From: Actinomycetota bacterium
GTDB taxonomy: Bacteria > Actinomycetota > Acidimicrobiia > Acidimicrobiales > CADCSY01
Direction: 5' to 3'
Assembly: GCA_016781135.1 (NCBI GenBank)
Contig: JADDQY010000067.1
Coordinates: 1 to 51,833, forward strand
Length of the DNA: 51,833 bases
Shown here piece by piece: positions 15,822 to 23,149 of this stretch; the stretch's first letter is position 1, and each line of letters begins with the position of its first letter. The notes beneath the pieces were generated by a model. The model was not told where the DNA came from and made no database searches. It saw only the letters and a program-made list of their open reading frames with translations. A program made the translations under genes and the position numbers.

Positions 15822-16586
15822 ATGGCAACCGCAGCAACACCGCAAGTCGACTACCGCTACCGAGACAGCGCCGACCAGAGCCGCTTCCTCGCCCGCTGGC
15901 TGAAGGTGTGGGTGGCCCTGCTCGCCGTGGTCACCCTGGTGGTGGTGGTCTACCTGATCGCCATCACGAATTCGCTGGCCTCGATCAACGGCAACCTGGC
16001 CACCGCCAACGACGCCGTGACCGGTGCCGGGGGCGACGTCAAGACCCTTCCTGACCAGGTGGAGACGGTGAACGCCAGCCTCACCGGCATCGACCCCGCC
16101 CTCCAGCCCATCACCGGCCAGGCCGGTGAGATCATCAACAACCTGACCTCGATCAACGGAAAGCTCACCGACATCAACTCCTCGCTGATCGACACCGACG
16201 CCTCCCTCAGGGACACCAACGCCAGGCTGGTCGACATCGACTCCTCGCTGATCGACACCACCGGCATCGTCGGCGAGATCCTCGGCGAGACCACCGCCAT
16301 CAACGGCGAGCTGATCAGCGCCGACGCCCCCAATGGGGACTGCCAGAACGAGGGCCGCGATCCGGGCCCGGTCAACTTCGGCCCCGGCGGGTGTGACCCG
16401 GCCAAGGACGGCGTGCAGAACATCCACCAGCGGGTCGGCATCGCCAACGGCGACCTCGACCCGGCCCTCGCCGACGCCAACAGCATCGTGGCCAGCCTGG
16501 GCAGCGAGACCGGTGGCGTGGTCGGCAGCCTCCAGGGCATCTGCGACTCGCTGGTCGCCGGAACGGTGCTGGGGTGCGAGGCGTGA
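15822..16586 (+). CDS. Membrane-anchored heptad-repeat protein with Cys-containing domain
   Basis: Protein of 254 residues with an N-terminal cytosolic stretch, one membrane helix (VWVALLAVVTLVVVVYLIAI) and then heptads such as LTSINGK, LTDINSS, LRDTNAR, LVDIDSS. The repeat is interrupted at about 170-200 by a non-repetitive insert with two Cys (GDCQNEGRDPG and PGGCDPA), which could form a disulfide outside the cell, and resumes before a C-terminal GICDSL and GCEA. It lies 22 bp after the previous rod gene with GGAAGAGGGAGAG upstream of its ATG. Function unknown. Confidence 0.8.
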   Translation: MATAATPQVDYRYRDSADQSRFLARWLKVWVALLAVVTLVVVVYLIAITNSLASINGNLATANDAVTGAGGDVKTLPDQVETVNASLTGIDPALQPITGQAGEIINNLTSINGKLTDINSSLIDTDASLRDTNARLVDIDSSLIDTTGIVGEILGETTAINGELISADAPNGDCQNEGRDPGPVNFGPGGCDPAKDGVQNIHQRVGIANGDLDPALADANSIVASLGSETGGVVGSLQGICDSLVAGTVLGCEA

Positions 16587-17203
16587 CGCCCCGGGCAACC
16601 CGGCTCCGCGAGGAGCACGGCGTCGTCGCCGCCAACCTGGCGATCACCATCGGCTTCGCCCTCTTCGCCGTCATCGAGCTGACCCGCACGCTGCTGGCGG
16701 CCAACTCGATCGACGACCGGGTGAAGGTGATCACCTCGGAGGTGGTACCCATCAACACCGACCTCGACCAGGTGGCCAGGCTCGACGAGACCGCCCGTAT
16801 GGCAGGGGAGATCATGACCGCGGCCCAGAACCTCTCCGGTGTGGCCGGGCAGATCGTCGACATCACCGCCAGCATCGACAACACCGGCTCACAGATCCTG
16901 GGCGCGGCGACGTCGATCAACGGGACCGTGAAGGGCATCACCGGCAACGCGACGGACATCCTCGGAAACGTCCTCGATATCAACCAGGCGAGCCAGGGCA
17001 TCAACTCCGACCTGTCGGCGATCCTGCCCGAGACCGTCACCATCGACACCGGGGTGGCCGAGATCAACCGCCGGGTGGATGTGGTCATCAGCCGCACCAT
17101 CCCGATCGACGAGGACCTCACCAACGTCGACAACCTGGTGAACTCCATCGCCGTCAGTGCCGAGAGCATCTGCAACTCCCCGGCGATTCAGGGAGGCTGC
17201 TAG
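16574..17203 (+). CDS. Membrane-anchored heptad-repeat rod protein
   Basis: Protein of about 209 residues, third of the rod series. One N-terminal membrane segment (NLAITIGFALFAVIEL) is followed by heptads such as ATSINGT, VKGITGN, ATDILGN, VLDINQA, SQGINSD. Two Cys lie in the last 13 residues (ESICNSPAIQGGC), like the C-terminal Cys of the preceding protein. The start GTG 16574 overlaps the previous gene by 13 bp; GTG 16583 is an alternative. A strong intrinsic terminator follows, closing the operon. Function unknown. Confidence 0.8.
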   Translation: MRGVTPRATRLREEHGVVAANLAITIGFALFAVIELTRTLLAANSIDDRVKVITSEVVPINTDLDQVARLDETARMAGEIMTAAQNLSGVAGQIVDITASIDNTGSQILGAATSINGTVKGITGNATDILGNVLDINQASQGINSDLSAILPETVTIDTGVAEINRRVDVVISRTIPIDEDLTNVDNLVNSIAVSAESICNSPAIQGGC

Positions 17204-17233
17204 CAGCACTCGTTGGATCTCCGGTCACGACTC

Positions 17234-17271
17234 GAGCGCCCCCTGCTTCGGCAGGGGGCGCTCCCGTTTTT
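17234..17271 (+). terminator. Intrinsic terminator
   Basis: A perfect 13-bp stem GAGCGCCCCCTGC / GCAGGGGGCGCTC closed by a TTCG tetraloop is followed by CCGTTTTT. It ends the three-gene heptad-repeat operon 30 bp after its last stop and is a textbook rho-independent terminator. Confidence 0.92.
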
Positions 17272-17394
17272 CCGTTCGAGCGAAGCGGATGGGCGGCGAG
17301 GTGCGATCGGCGTCGAAGAGATGCCGTCCTCGATCGCCTGCCGGCCTGGTCCACCGAGGTGCGGGAGCGCCGTTGACGAGTCCAGGACCGGCCG

Positions 17395-19128
17395 TCACCG
17401 CCCGCCCGTGATCCGCACGGGCTCCTCGATGAGGTGGGCCTCGGGCTCGGGGCCCACCGGCTCGAACCAGGGAGCGTCGTCGGGAGCGTCGGGGACCAGG
17501 CGCCACTTGCGGCCCACCTGGTCGATGCCGACGGGGTAGACGGTGAGCCCCCCGTCGGCATCGATGTGCAGGCGCAAGAAGTGCTTGAGGTCGGCGTGGT
17601 GCAGGGGGGCGTAGGCCTCGTTGCCGTGGAAGCCCAGGCAGTTGGTGGCCCACAGGTACCCGGACATGCCGAGGGTGCCGCCGACGCCGCCGAGGACGCC
17701 GACCATGCCCAGGAACGCCCCCAGCGCGGGAAGGCCCTCCAGGCCGAACGCCGACGACAGGGCCGACGCCGCCACCATGACGACGGCGACGGTCACCAGT
17801 TGCAGCGAGGAGTGCACCAGGCCGAGGAGCAGCCGGGTCAGCCCGGTGGCCTCGTGGGCGAAGCGGACCATGGCGCCGAGGGTGAGGACCATGAGCAGGA
17901 TGAGCAGGAAGGCGGTGGGGCTCCTCCACACCGCCACCCACAGGTCGCCCAGGCCGAGGTCGACATGGCGGTCATCCAGGTGGAGGCCGAGCATGAAGGC
18001 CAGCAGGATCTGGACACCCCCGAACACCGCGGCCAGCGGCAGGTTGTAGGGAGGCAGCAGCCACACTCGCTTGCGTAGGCGCTTGGACACCTGCGCCGCC
18101 GGGTACGTGGCGGCCCGCCGGTAGCGGCCCGGCGAGGCGCTCCTCGGAAGCTCGAGGTGCTCGGGCAGCTGGTGGGTCGGGTGCAGGAACGCCCCGCCGC
18201 CGCCCGAGGTGATGTGGTGGCTGGGGCCGTCCTCTTCCGCGTAGCGGCAGTAGTGGTGGCGGCCGCTCTTCAGGTAGAGCAGCACCTGGGCACCGGTCGG
18301 CTGGATGACCTGGCGCTCGATGTACTCGAGGTTGCGGTCGGAGTAGACCTCGGTCTTGCTCCGGCCGCTCTCCACCTCCTTGGCGACGCACAAGATGATT
18401 CGGTCACCGGCGGACAGGTCGGACGCCACGTCGTGGAAGTACTTCAGCTGGGGCTCGTCGAGGTAGGCGCCGAACTGGATGTCGATCCCCCACAACCACC
18501 ACCGGTGGGGCAACTTGACGGCGAAGTAACTTCGCTGCTGACGAGTCTTCCAACCGCCGATCCAGCGTCCCCGACAGAAGACGCTGGTGAAGTTGAGCAG
18601 GCCGTCGTACCAGTCGTGACTGCCGGGCACGGCGAGCAGCTCCGGGTTGTTGCCCGACACCCAGGGCAGGGCGGACCGGTAGGGGCCGAGCAGCCGGTTC
18701 TCGTACTCCTCCCGCTTGGGCACCGGGTACACCTGGTCGCCGCCCATGACGAGGATCCGGCCCCGCTCGGTGGTGGTGCCGGCTCCGCCCTTCGGACCCA
18801 GCTCGAGCTTCTCGGCGGCGAGCAACCGGGCAACGGTGTAGGTCGAGTTCCACCCGTCGCCCAGGTCGGCCACGTAGTCGAGCCACAGATCGGGCCCCTC
18901 GGACCGGTCCAGCACCTCGGCCGGGACCAACGCCTGAAGCTCTCGAGCGTCGGCATAGGAACCGAACAGGCCCGACACCACCACCCGGATGGCAGTGTCG
19001 AAGAGCTGGTGGGGATCGAGCCAGCGCACCATCGGGCGGCGTACGAAGCCCAGGTCGGCGGCAGACACCGAGGCTGGCCTCGGTGGGCAACCGCTCCTCT
19101 CCGACGACTGTCTCGGCGTCTCCGCCAT
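17395..19128 (-). CDS. Membrane-bound metallophosphoesterase
   Basis: Protein of about 577 residues with a calcineurin-like phosphoesterase domain followed by a membrane part. Metal-site motifs are GGDQVYPVP near residue 130, GSHDWYDGLL near 168, LKSGRHHYCRYA near 290 and ITSGGGGAFLHPTH near 305. After it come about six hydrophobic segments (VFGGVQILLAFMLGL onward), then a soluble tail. The canonical GNHD is GSHD here. The substrate could be a phospholipid intermediate or nucleotide. ATG 19128 begins MAETPRQSS; the open frame continues to 19293 but crosses into the promoter of the divergent gene. It lies between the two sets of small membrane proteins. Confidence 0.82.
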   Translation of the reverse strand: MAETPRQSSERSGCPPRPASVSAADLGFVRRPMVRWLDPHQLFDTAIRVVVSGLFGSYADARELQALVPAEVLDRSEGPDLWLDYVADLGDGWNSTYTVARLLAAEKLELGPKGGAGTTTERGRILVMGGDQVYPVPKREEYENRLLGPYRSALPWVSGNNPELLAVPGSHDWYDGLLNFTSVFCRGRWIGGWKTRQQRSYFAVKLPHRWWLWGIDIQFGAYLDEPQLKYFHDVASDLSAGDRIILCVAKEVESGRSKTEVYSDRNLEYIERQVIQPTGAQVLLYLKSGRHHYCRYAEEDGPSHHITSGGGGAFLHPTHQLPEHLELPRSASPGRYRRAATYPAAQVSKRLRKRVWLLPPYNLPLAAVFGGVQILLAFMLGLHLDDRHVDLGLGDLWVAVWRSPTAFLLILLMVLTLGAMVRFAHEATGLTRLLLGLVHSSLQLVTVAVVMVAASALSSAFGLEGLPALGAFLGMVGVLGGVGGTLGMSGYLWATNCLGFHGNEAYAPLHHADLKHFLRLHIDADGGLTVYPVGIDQVGRKWRLVPDAPDDAPWFEPVGPEPEAHLIEEPVRITGGR

Positions 19129-19277
19129 TCGCGGCCCGTCCCTTCCGTTCGCGCCGTCACCGATGGTCTTCTCGAGGCGGGGACGGGTCACCGACAAGGC
19201 TCGGGGAGATCGTACGGCGCCCCTCGTGGTTCCGTAGACCTTTCGAGGAGGGATGCTCCCTCCGAGGAGCGTGCCCC

Positions 19278-19718
19278 ATGAGACGAAGTGCACCCCTGCT
19301 CGCCGCCGTGCTGGTCGTCGTGGGAGGCGCCATCCACCTGCAGCTGTGGTCGTCCGGCTATCAGGGGATCCCCTTCATCGGCCCCTGGTTCCTGGCCAAC
19401 GCCGCCGTTTCGGCCTTGCTGGGCACAGCGGTGGTGCTCCGACCGGCAGCCGGCATCACCTTCGCCGGCATCGCCTTCTCCCTGGTGGCCGTGGTCCTGA
19501 GCCGCACGGTGGGACTCTTGGGCTTCCTCGAGCGCCGCTGGACCGACCAGGCCTTCGCCGCGGTGGCCGCCGAGGTCGGTGCCATCGTCGCCCTTGCCGT
19601 CGTTGCCGTGGTCACTGGGCGGGGGACGGGCAGGACGGCCGTGGCGGTGCCGGGCCCGGCACAGGGCGATGGGCGACCGGGCTTAGCCGGCGTCCGGCAA
19701 CCGGTGAGCGCCGCCTGA
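19278..19718 (+). CDS. Four-helix membrane protein
   Basis: Protein of 146 residues with four predicted membrane helices: LLAAVLVVVGGAIHLQLW, WFLANAAVSALLGTAVVL, FAGIAFSLVAVVLSRTVGL and VGAIVALAVVAVV. GAGGAG lies eight bases before ATG 19278. The short loops and His-containing first helix are seen in many small actinobacterial membrane proteins of the DoxX-like type, but I cannot name a family. It is divergent from the metallophosphoesterase. Confidence 0.72.
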   Translation: MRRSAPLLAAVLVVVGGAIHLQLWSSGYQGIPFIGPWFLANAAVSALLGTAVVLRPAAGITFAGIAFSLVAVVLSRTVGLLGFLERRWTDQAFAAVAAEVGAIVALAVVAVVTGRGTGRTAVAVPGPAQGDGRPGLAGVRQPVSAA

Positions 19719-19838
19719 CGGCGGGCGACACGGGAGGAGGCGGGCCAATCCGGGAGGCATCCCACGCGCGGAACGGCCCCCCCACGTGCAGAGCGAGGAA
19801 AGGCCGGGATCTGGGCGGGACCCACCCGAAAACGGAAG

Positions 19839-19868
19839 CGACCGGCGAGCCGAAAGGCCCGCCGGTCG
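19839..19868. terminator. Hairpin between convergent genes
   Basis: CGACCGGCG pairs with CGCCGGTCG; inside, GCC-GAAA-GGC forms a GNRA-capped extension with one A/C mismatch. It lies between the convergent genes ending at 19718 and 19892 and probably terminates transcription from one or both sides, although no U-run is seen. Confidence 0.55.
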
Positions 19869-19891
19869 TGCGACCGATGCGACGGTGAGGG

Positions 19892-20146
19892 CTAGCGCCC
19901 CAGGCGCTCCGCCTGCGCCGCAGCCTGCTCGAGGCCGCCGGCGGCGCTGGCGAGGTTGGCGTTGATGCGGTCGGTCGCAGGGCCGATCACCGCACATTGG
20001 GTCTCCACGGCCCGCACACCGAAGGTGATCCGAGCCAGGTTGGCCGAGATGCTGTTGAGCTGGCCGGCCACCCGGTTGAGGAAGAAGGCGAGCACGACGA
20101 CCAGCAGCACGATCTCGAGCACGGTGAGGACGACTTGCAGGGTCAT
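19892..20146 (-). CDS. Small membrane-anchored helical protein
   Basis: Protein of 84 residues: a membrane segment (VLTVLEIVLLVVVLAFFL) and a soluble helix (RINANLASAAGGLEQAAA), with one Cys near residue 51. ATG 20146 has AGGGAGG upstream, and its A is also the last base of the preceding gene's TGA. Last gene of a three-gene operon of small membrane proteins related in design to those at 13944-14554. Function unknown. Confidence 0.78.
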   Translation of the reverse strand: MTLQVVLTVLEIVLLVVVLAFFLNRVAGQLNSISANLARITFGVRAVETQCAVIGPATDRINANLASAAGGLEQAAAQAERLGR

Positions 20147-20439
20147 CAGCGACCTCCCTGGGCGTTGAGGAGCTGGGCGTGGCGCTGGACCTCGGCATCG
20201 AGCTCAGCGGTGCGCACCGTGGTCTGCTGGAGCATCCACGTGGTCGCCGTGTTGGCGGCCAGCCGGGTGGCGGTGTCCCAGGCCTCCCGGACGTTCTTGT
20301 CGATGTCGTCGACCAAGGCGATGAGCAGCGACAGCAACACGATGACGGCGATGATGACCACGGCACCGAGGCCGAGCGTCACCCACCACATGGTGATGTG
20401 GTCCTGGGCGAGGGCCAGGACTGGGTTCAGCTGGATCAT
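20146..20439 (-). CDS. Small membrane-anchored helical protein
   Basis: Protein of 97 residues with a membrane helix (LGLGAVVIIAVIVLLSLLIA) after about 20 residues, then a charged helix (DDIDKNVREAWDTATRL and TVRTAELDAEVQRHAQLL) likely to form a coiled coil. It shares TGATG junctions with both neighbours, so the three genes are translated as a coupled unit. No enzymatic motif. Confidence 0.78.
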   Translation of the reverse strand: MIQLNPVLALAQDHITMWWVTLGLGAVVIIAVIVLLSLLIALVDDIDKNVREAWDTATRLAANTATTWMLQQTTVRTAELDAEVQRHAQLLNAQGGR

Positions 20440-20693
20440 CACTGCGCTCCCTCCAGTGCCCCCCGCGCCTCTTCGGCGCTGGCGACGATCGAACGGACCC
20501 CACCGTTGATCTTGTCGACATCCCACAGAGGCAGCGTGTTGATCCGACCCTGGTCGAGAGCTTCCACGACCGCCAGTGCCTGGACGCCGATGCGCCGGGC
20601 AAGGCCGAGGATGATCCCGACGAGGACGACCACCACCACGAGTACCACCAATGCGATGACGTACCCCACGTACCAACCCGTGAGTGAAACCAT
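20439..20693 (-). CDS. Small membrane-anchored protein
   Basis: Protein of 84 residues with one membrane segment (YVIALVVLVVVVVLVGIIL) and a soluble helical tail (ALAVVEALDQGRINTLPL, then GVRSIVASAEEARGAL). I chose ATG 20693 because GGGGGTG lies just upstream; the ATG at 20705 has no ribosome site. First gene of the three-gene unit, whose promoter must lie in the 126 bp before the divergent gene at 20820. Confidence 0.75.
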   Translation of the reverse strand: MVSLTGWYVGYVIALVVLVVVVVLVGIILGLARRIGVQALAVVEALDQGRINTLPLWDVDKINGGVRSIVASAEEARGALEGAQ

Positions 20694-20819
20694 CGACACC
20701 CCCATTTGTCGTTGTGTGTGTGGCGCCTACCGGCGCCGGTGACGCCACACTAGGCTGACGTCGGCTCTTGGTCAACGTAAAGGCGCAGGTAGCGGCCGGT
20801 TTCCGGCGAGGAGAAGCCC

Positions 20820-21566
20820 ATGACGACTTCCGTTGAAGACACCCAGCGACGGGCTGGCAGCGACGACCCGATCGGCGGGGCACCGCGACCCCGGCGGGGG
20901 TGGTCGCCCGGGCGTGTCGCCATCGTCGTGGTGGCCCTCGGGGTGCTCCTCGCCATCTTCATCGCCACCCGCCGCGAGCCCACGCCCCAGCAGGTCGCCG
21001 CCACGCCGCCACCTTCGGGCACCGAGGCAGAAGAGCTCCCCATCGACCCGCTGACCGGGCTTCCCAAGGGGTACCGGGAGTACCACGACGAGGGCACCGG
21101 CTTCACCCTGGCCCATCCCGAGACGTGGGTGCCGATCGCCCGACCTGACGAGAGCCGGCGCCTGCTGTTGAGCGCCGGAGGCGACAGCTCCCTGTCCGTT
21201 CGCTACAACCTGAACGACGAGCCGTTCGACGTCGACACCGACCTCGAGGCGATGCTCACCACGACGCAGCGGATCGTGGAGGGGGGAGGCGCCAAGGTCG
21301 TCAAGCGTCAGGGCTTCAACATGCGAGGAATGGACGGCATCTCCTACCTGTCTCGCTTCACCAACGAGGAGACCGGTAGGTCACACGTGAACGCCCACTA
21401 CTTCCTTCTCCAAGGGCGCAAGATGTTCATCCTGCTGTTCCAAGCTGCCCCCCTCCCGCCGGTCGAGCCGGAGGAGGAGTTCGAGCGCATGCTCCCGCAC
21501 ATCAACGCCGTCCTCGACAGCTTCACCATCGATGTGGAGGAGCCGCCCCCGCCGCCCGCTGGCTGA
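20820..21566 (+). CDS. Single-pass membrane protein with PsbP/LpqN-like outer domain
   Basis: Protein of 248 residues: a basic cytosolic N-terminus, one membrane helix (VAIVVVALGVLLAIFIA at about 33-49), a Pro/Thr-rich spacer, and an outer domain starting GYREYHDEGTGFTLAHPETW. The pattern of a GF-L-HP--W strand followed by SLSVRYN and a late helix (EFERMLPHINAVLDSF) matches the PsbP/DUF1795-like fold of actinobacterial lipoproteins. There is no lipobox, so it is membrane-anchored by the helix. Role unknown. A hairpin terminator follows. Confidence 0.78.
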   Translation: MTTSVEDTQRRAGSDDPIGGAPRPRRGWSPGRVAIVVVALGVLLAIFIATRREPTPQQVAATPPPSGTEAEELPIDPLTGLPKGYREYHDEGTGFTLAHPETWVPIARPDESRRLLLSAGGDSSLSVRYNLNDEPFDVDTDLEAMLTTTQRIVEGGGAKVVKRQGFNMRGMDGISYLSRFTNEETGRSHVNAHYFLLQGRKMFILLFQAAPLPPVEPEEEFERMLPHINAVLDSFTIDVEEPPPPPAG

Positions 21567-21576
21567 CGCTCCCGGT

Positions 21577-21599
21577 CCCGCCGGCAGAGCGCCGGCGGG
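21577..21599. terminator. Hairpin terminator between convergent genes
   Basis: CCCGCCGGC pairs with GCCGGCGGG around an AGAGC loop, 10 bp after the stop of the gene ending at 21566 and just before the stop of the leftward RuBisCO remnant. Placement suggests a shared terminator. Confidence 0.6.
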
Positions 21600-21603
21600 T
21601 GGA

Positions 21604-22012
21604 TCAGTCGTTGTCGTTCAGGTAGTCGTCCATCTCGTTGGCGGCCTGGAGGCGCAGCGTGGGCAGGTCGTAGGTGACGGGCTCGTCGCCTTCCCATGTC
21701 GTAGGCGATGTAGGCGATGTGCTGGTTCTCGGAGCCCGGCACCTCCTCGACCTTGTAGCACTTGGCCTGGTAGTTCTCGTGGGAGGTCCACACCACGCTC
21801 CACGTGGCGGTCGACGACTCGCCGGCCACGGCCGCCGACGCTCCACGGGGTCGACCCCCGGCTGGGGCGTGATGCGGAAGGCGGCCAGGATGTGGTGTCC
21901 TTGGGCTCGTAGTCGGCACCCAGTAGCCCATCTCGGCGTAGGGCGTGACGCCGGCGTCCCAGCGACCCTTCTTCTTGCCGTTCTCTTCCTTCTTGCCGTT
22001 TTCTTCGGCCAT
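21604..22012 (-). pseudogene. cbbL: Form I RuBisCO large-subunit N-terminal remnant (cbbL)
   Basis: From ATG 22012 (GGAGAGAAG upstream) the frame reads KKGRWDAGVTPYAEMGYW. Further pieces in shifted frames give DYEPKDT, ILAAFRITPQPGVDPVE, AAVAGESSTATWSVVWT, then NYQAKCYKVEEVPGSENQ and HIAYIAYD. Joined, these are the first 105 or so residues of a form I RuBisCO large subunit. At least three single-base losses (each a missing G) and a short in-frame gap break it. After AYIAYD the similarity ends: the rest (EGDEPVTYDLPTLRLQAANE and a short tail, to TGA 21604) is not from the large subunit, and I cannot assign it. About 370 residues, including the active site, are absent. It is divergent from a CbbR-like gene, as real cbbL genes are. 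Confidence 0.85.
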
Positions 22013-22118
22013 CTTCTCTCCGCTTCCCGATGCGACGGTGGTCTCGCCCTCCATTGTTGCATCGTCCGAATACGTCTATTACGAATCTGGCCACTACTTA
22101 CAAGGGTATGGTTAACCA
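22013..22118. promoter_or_regulatory. Divergent cbbL-cbbR control region with palindrome
   Basis: This 106-bp stretch separates the start of the cbbL remnant from the LysR-type gene and is AT-rich compared with its surroundings, especially 22050-22118. A perfect palindrome TGGTTAACCA (22109-22118) directly abuts the regulator's ATG. LysR regulators usually bind such divergent intervals and control themselves, so this is the likely operator. There is no ribosome site before ATG 22119, so the regulator message may be leaderless or nearly so. Confidence 0.5.
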
Positions 22119-23066
22119 ATGACCCTCTCTCAGCTCAGGGCCTTCGTCACCGTGGCCGGCACCGGCTCGGTGCGCCAGGCCGCAGCCAGGTTGGTGGTGA
22201 GCCAACCCGCGGTCTCGGCGGCGTTGAGCGCCCTCCAGCAGGACCTCGGCGTGCCCCTCGTCGCCCGTCAGGGCCGGGGCCTGGTGCTCACACCGGCGGG
22301 TGAGGTTTTCGCCCGCTACGCCCGCCAGGTGCTCGGCTTGGTCGAGGAGGCCAGGGTGGCCGCCGCCGGGCAGCTCCACCCCGAGCGGGGTCGGGTGCGC
22401 CTTGCCGCCGTGACCACCGCGGGCGAGCACGTGTTGCCTCCCTTCCTCGCCGATTTCCGCAGCCGCTTCCCCGAGGCCGAGGTGGAGCTCGAGGTTGGCA
22501 ACCGCAACCGCGTCTGGGAGCTGCTCGGCTTCCGCGAGGTCGACCTGGCCATCGGCGGTCGACCGCCGGGTGACGGTCGCTTCAGCACCCTCGCCACGCG
22601 CGCCAATCCCCTGGTGATCGTGGCCCCGACGGGGCAGCGCGGAGACGGTGAGCCGGTGCAGGCGGTGTCGCCCCACGAGGTGTCTCTGGCGGAGCTGACC
22701 ACCCAGGTGTGGCTCGTCCGGGAGCCGGGCTCGGGCACTCGTTCGACGGCCGAGGAGCTGTTCGAGGACCTCGGCATCGCCCCTCCGACCCTGACGCTCG
22801 GCTCGAACGGCGCCATCCGTGAGTCGGTGCGGGCGGGCCTCGGCGTGACCCTGATCTCCCGCGACGCCGTCGCCCGGGAGCTGTCGCGGGGGGTGCTCGA
22901 GGAGTGGCGGTACCCGGCGCTGCCGCTCCAGCGCCGGTGGCATGCAGTTGGCCTCGCCGGCGAGGATCTCACGCCCACCGCCGCGTTGTTCCTCGCCGGG
23001 CTGGTCGACGGCTTCGACGACGACATCGCCGAGCGGTTCTCCCCGACGGCCGTGGCCTCGCCATGA
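22119..23066 (+). CDS. cbbR: LysR-family regulator, CbbR-like
   Basis: Protein of 315 residues with an N-terminal winged helix (GSVRQAAARLVVSQPAVSAA, recognition region at about 17-36; then GVPLVARQGRGLVLTPAG) and a C-terminal periplasmic-binding-type effector domain (VRLAAVTTAGEHVLPPFL, DLAIGGRPPGDGRF, GLGVTLISRDAV). The effector domain layout fits CbbR, which senses Calvin-cycle or redox metabolites. The assignment rests on the divergent RuBisCO remnant and the aldolase, phosphoribulokinase and bisphosphatase nearby; with its cbbL broken, it may now control other Calvin-cycle genes or copies elsewhere. CysB/other LysR subfamilies cannot be excluded. Confidence 0.8.
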   Translation: MTLSQLRAFVTVAGTGSVRQAAARLVVSQPAVSAALSALQQDLGVPLVARQGRGLVLTPAGEVFARYARQVLGLVEEARVAAAGQLHPERGRVRLAAVTTAGEHVLPPFLADFRSRFPEAEVELEVGNRNRVWELLGFREVDLAIGGRPPGDGRFSTLATRANPLVIVAPTGQRGDGEPVQAVSPHEVSLAELTTQVWLVREPGSGTRSTAEELFEDLGIAPPTLTLGSNGAIRESVRAGLGVTLISRDAVARELSRGVLEEWRYPALPLQRRWHAVGLAGEDLTPTAALFLAGLVDGFDDDIAERFSPTAVASP

Positions 23067-23149
23067 TCCGCTGATGGTGGCAGCGGCGGTGAGGCTGGCG
23101 TAACGTCGCGGGTCCAACCTCGACCGAACGAGCAAGGAGCAGCGTGCCC

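Noticed and set aside
22119..23066. Reading the LysR gene as a regulator unrelated to CO2 fixation
   Set aside because: Divergence from a RuBisCO remnant and closeness to aldolase and prk make CbbR the simplest reading, though not proven.
23144..23149. GTG 23144 as the aldolase start
   Set aside because: Possible, but it leaves only four bases after AAGGAG; ATG 23150 is slightly better supported. The difference is two residues.
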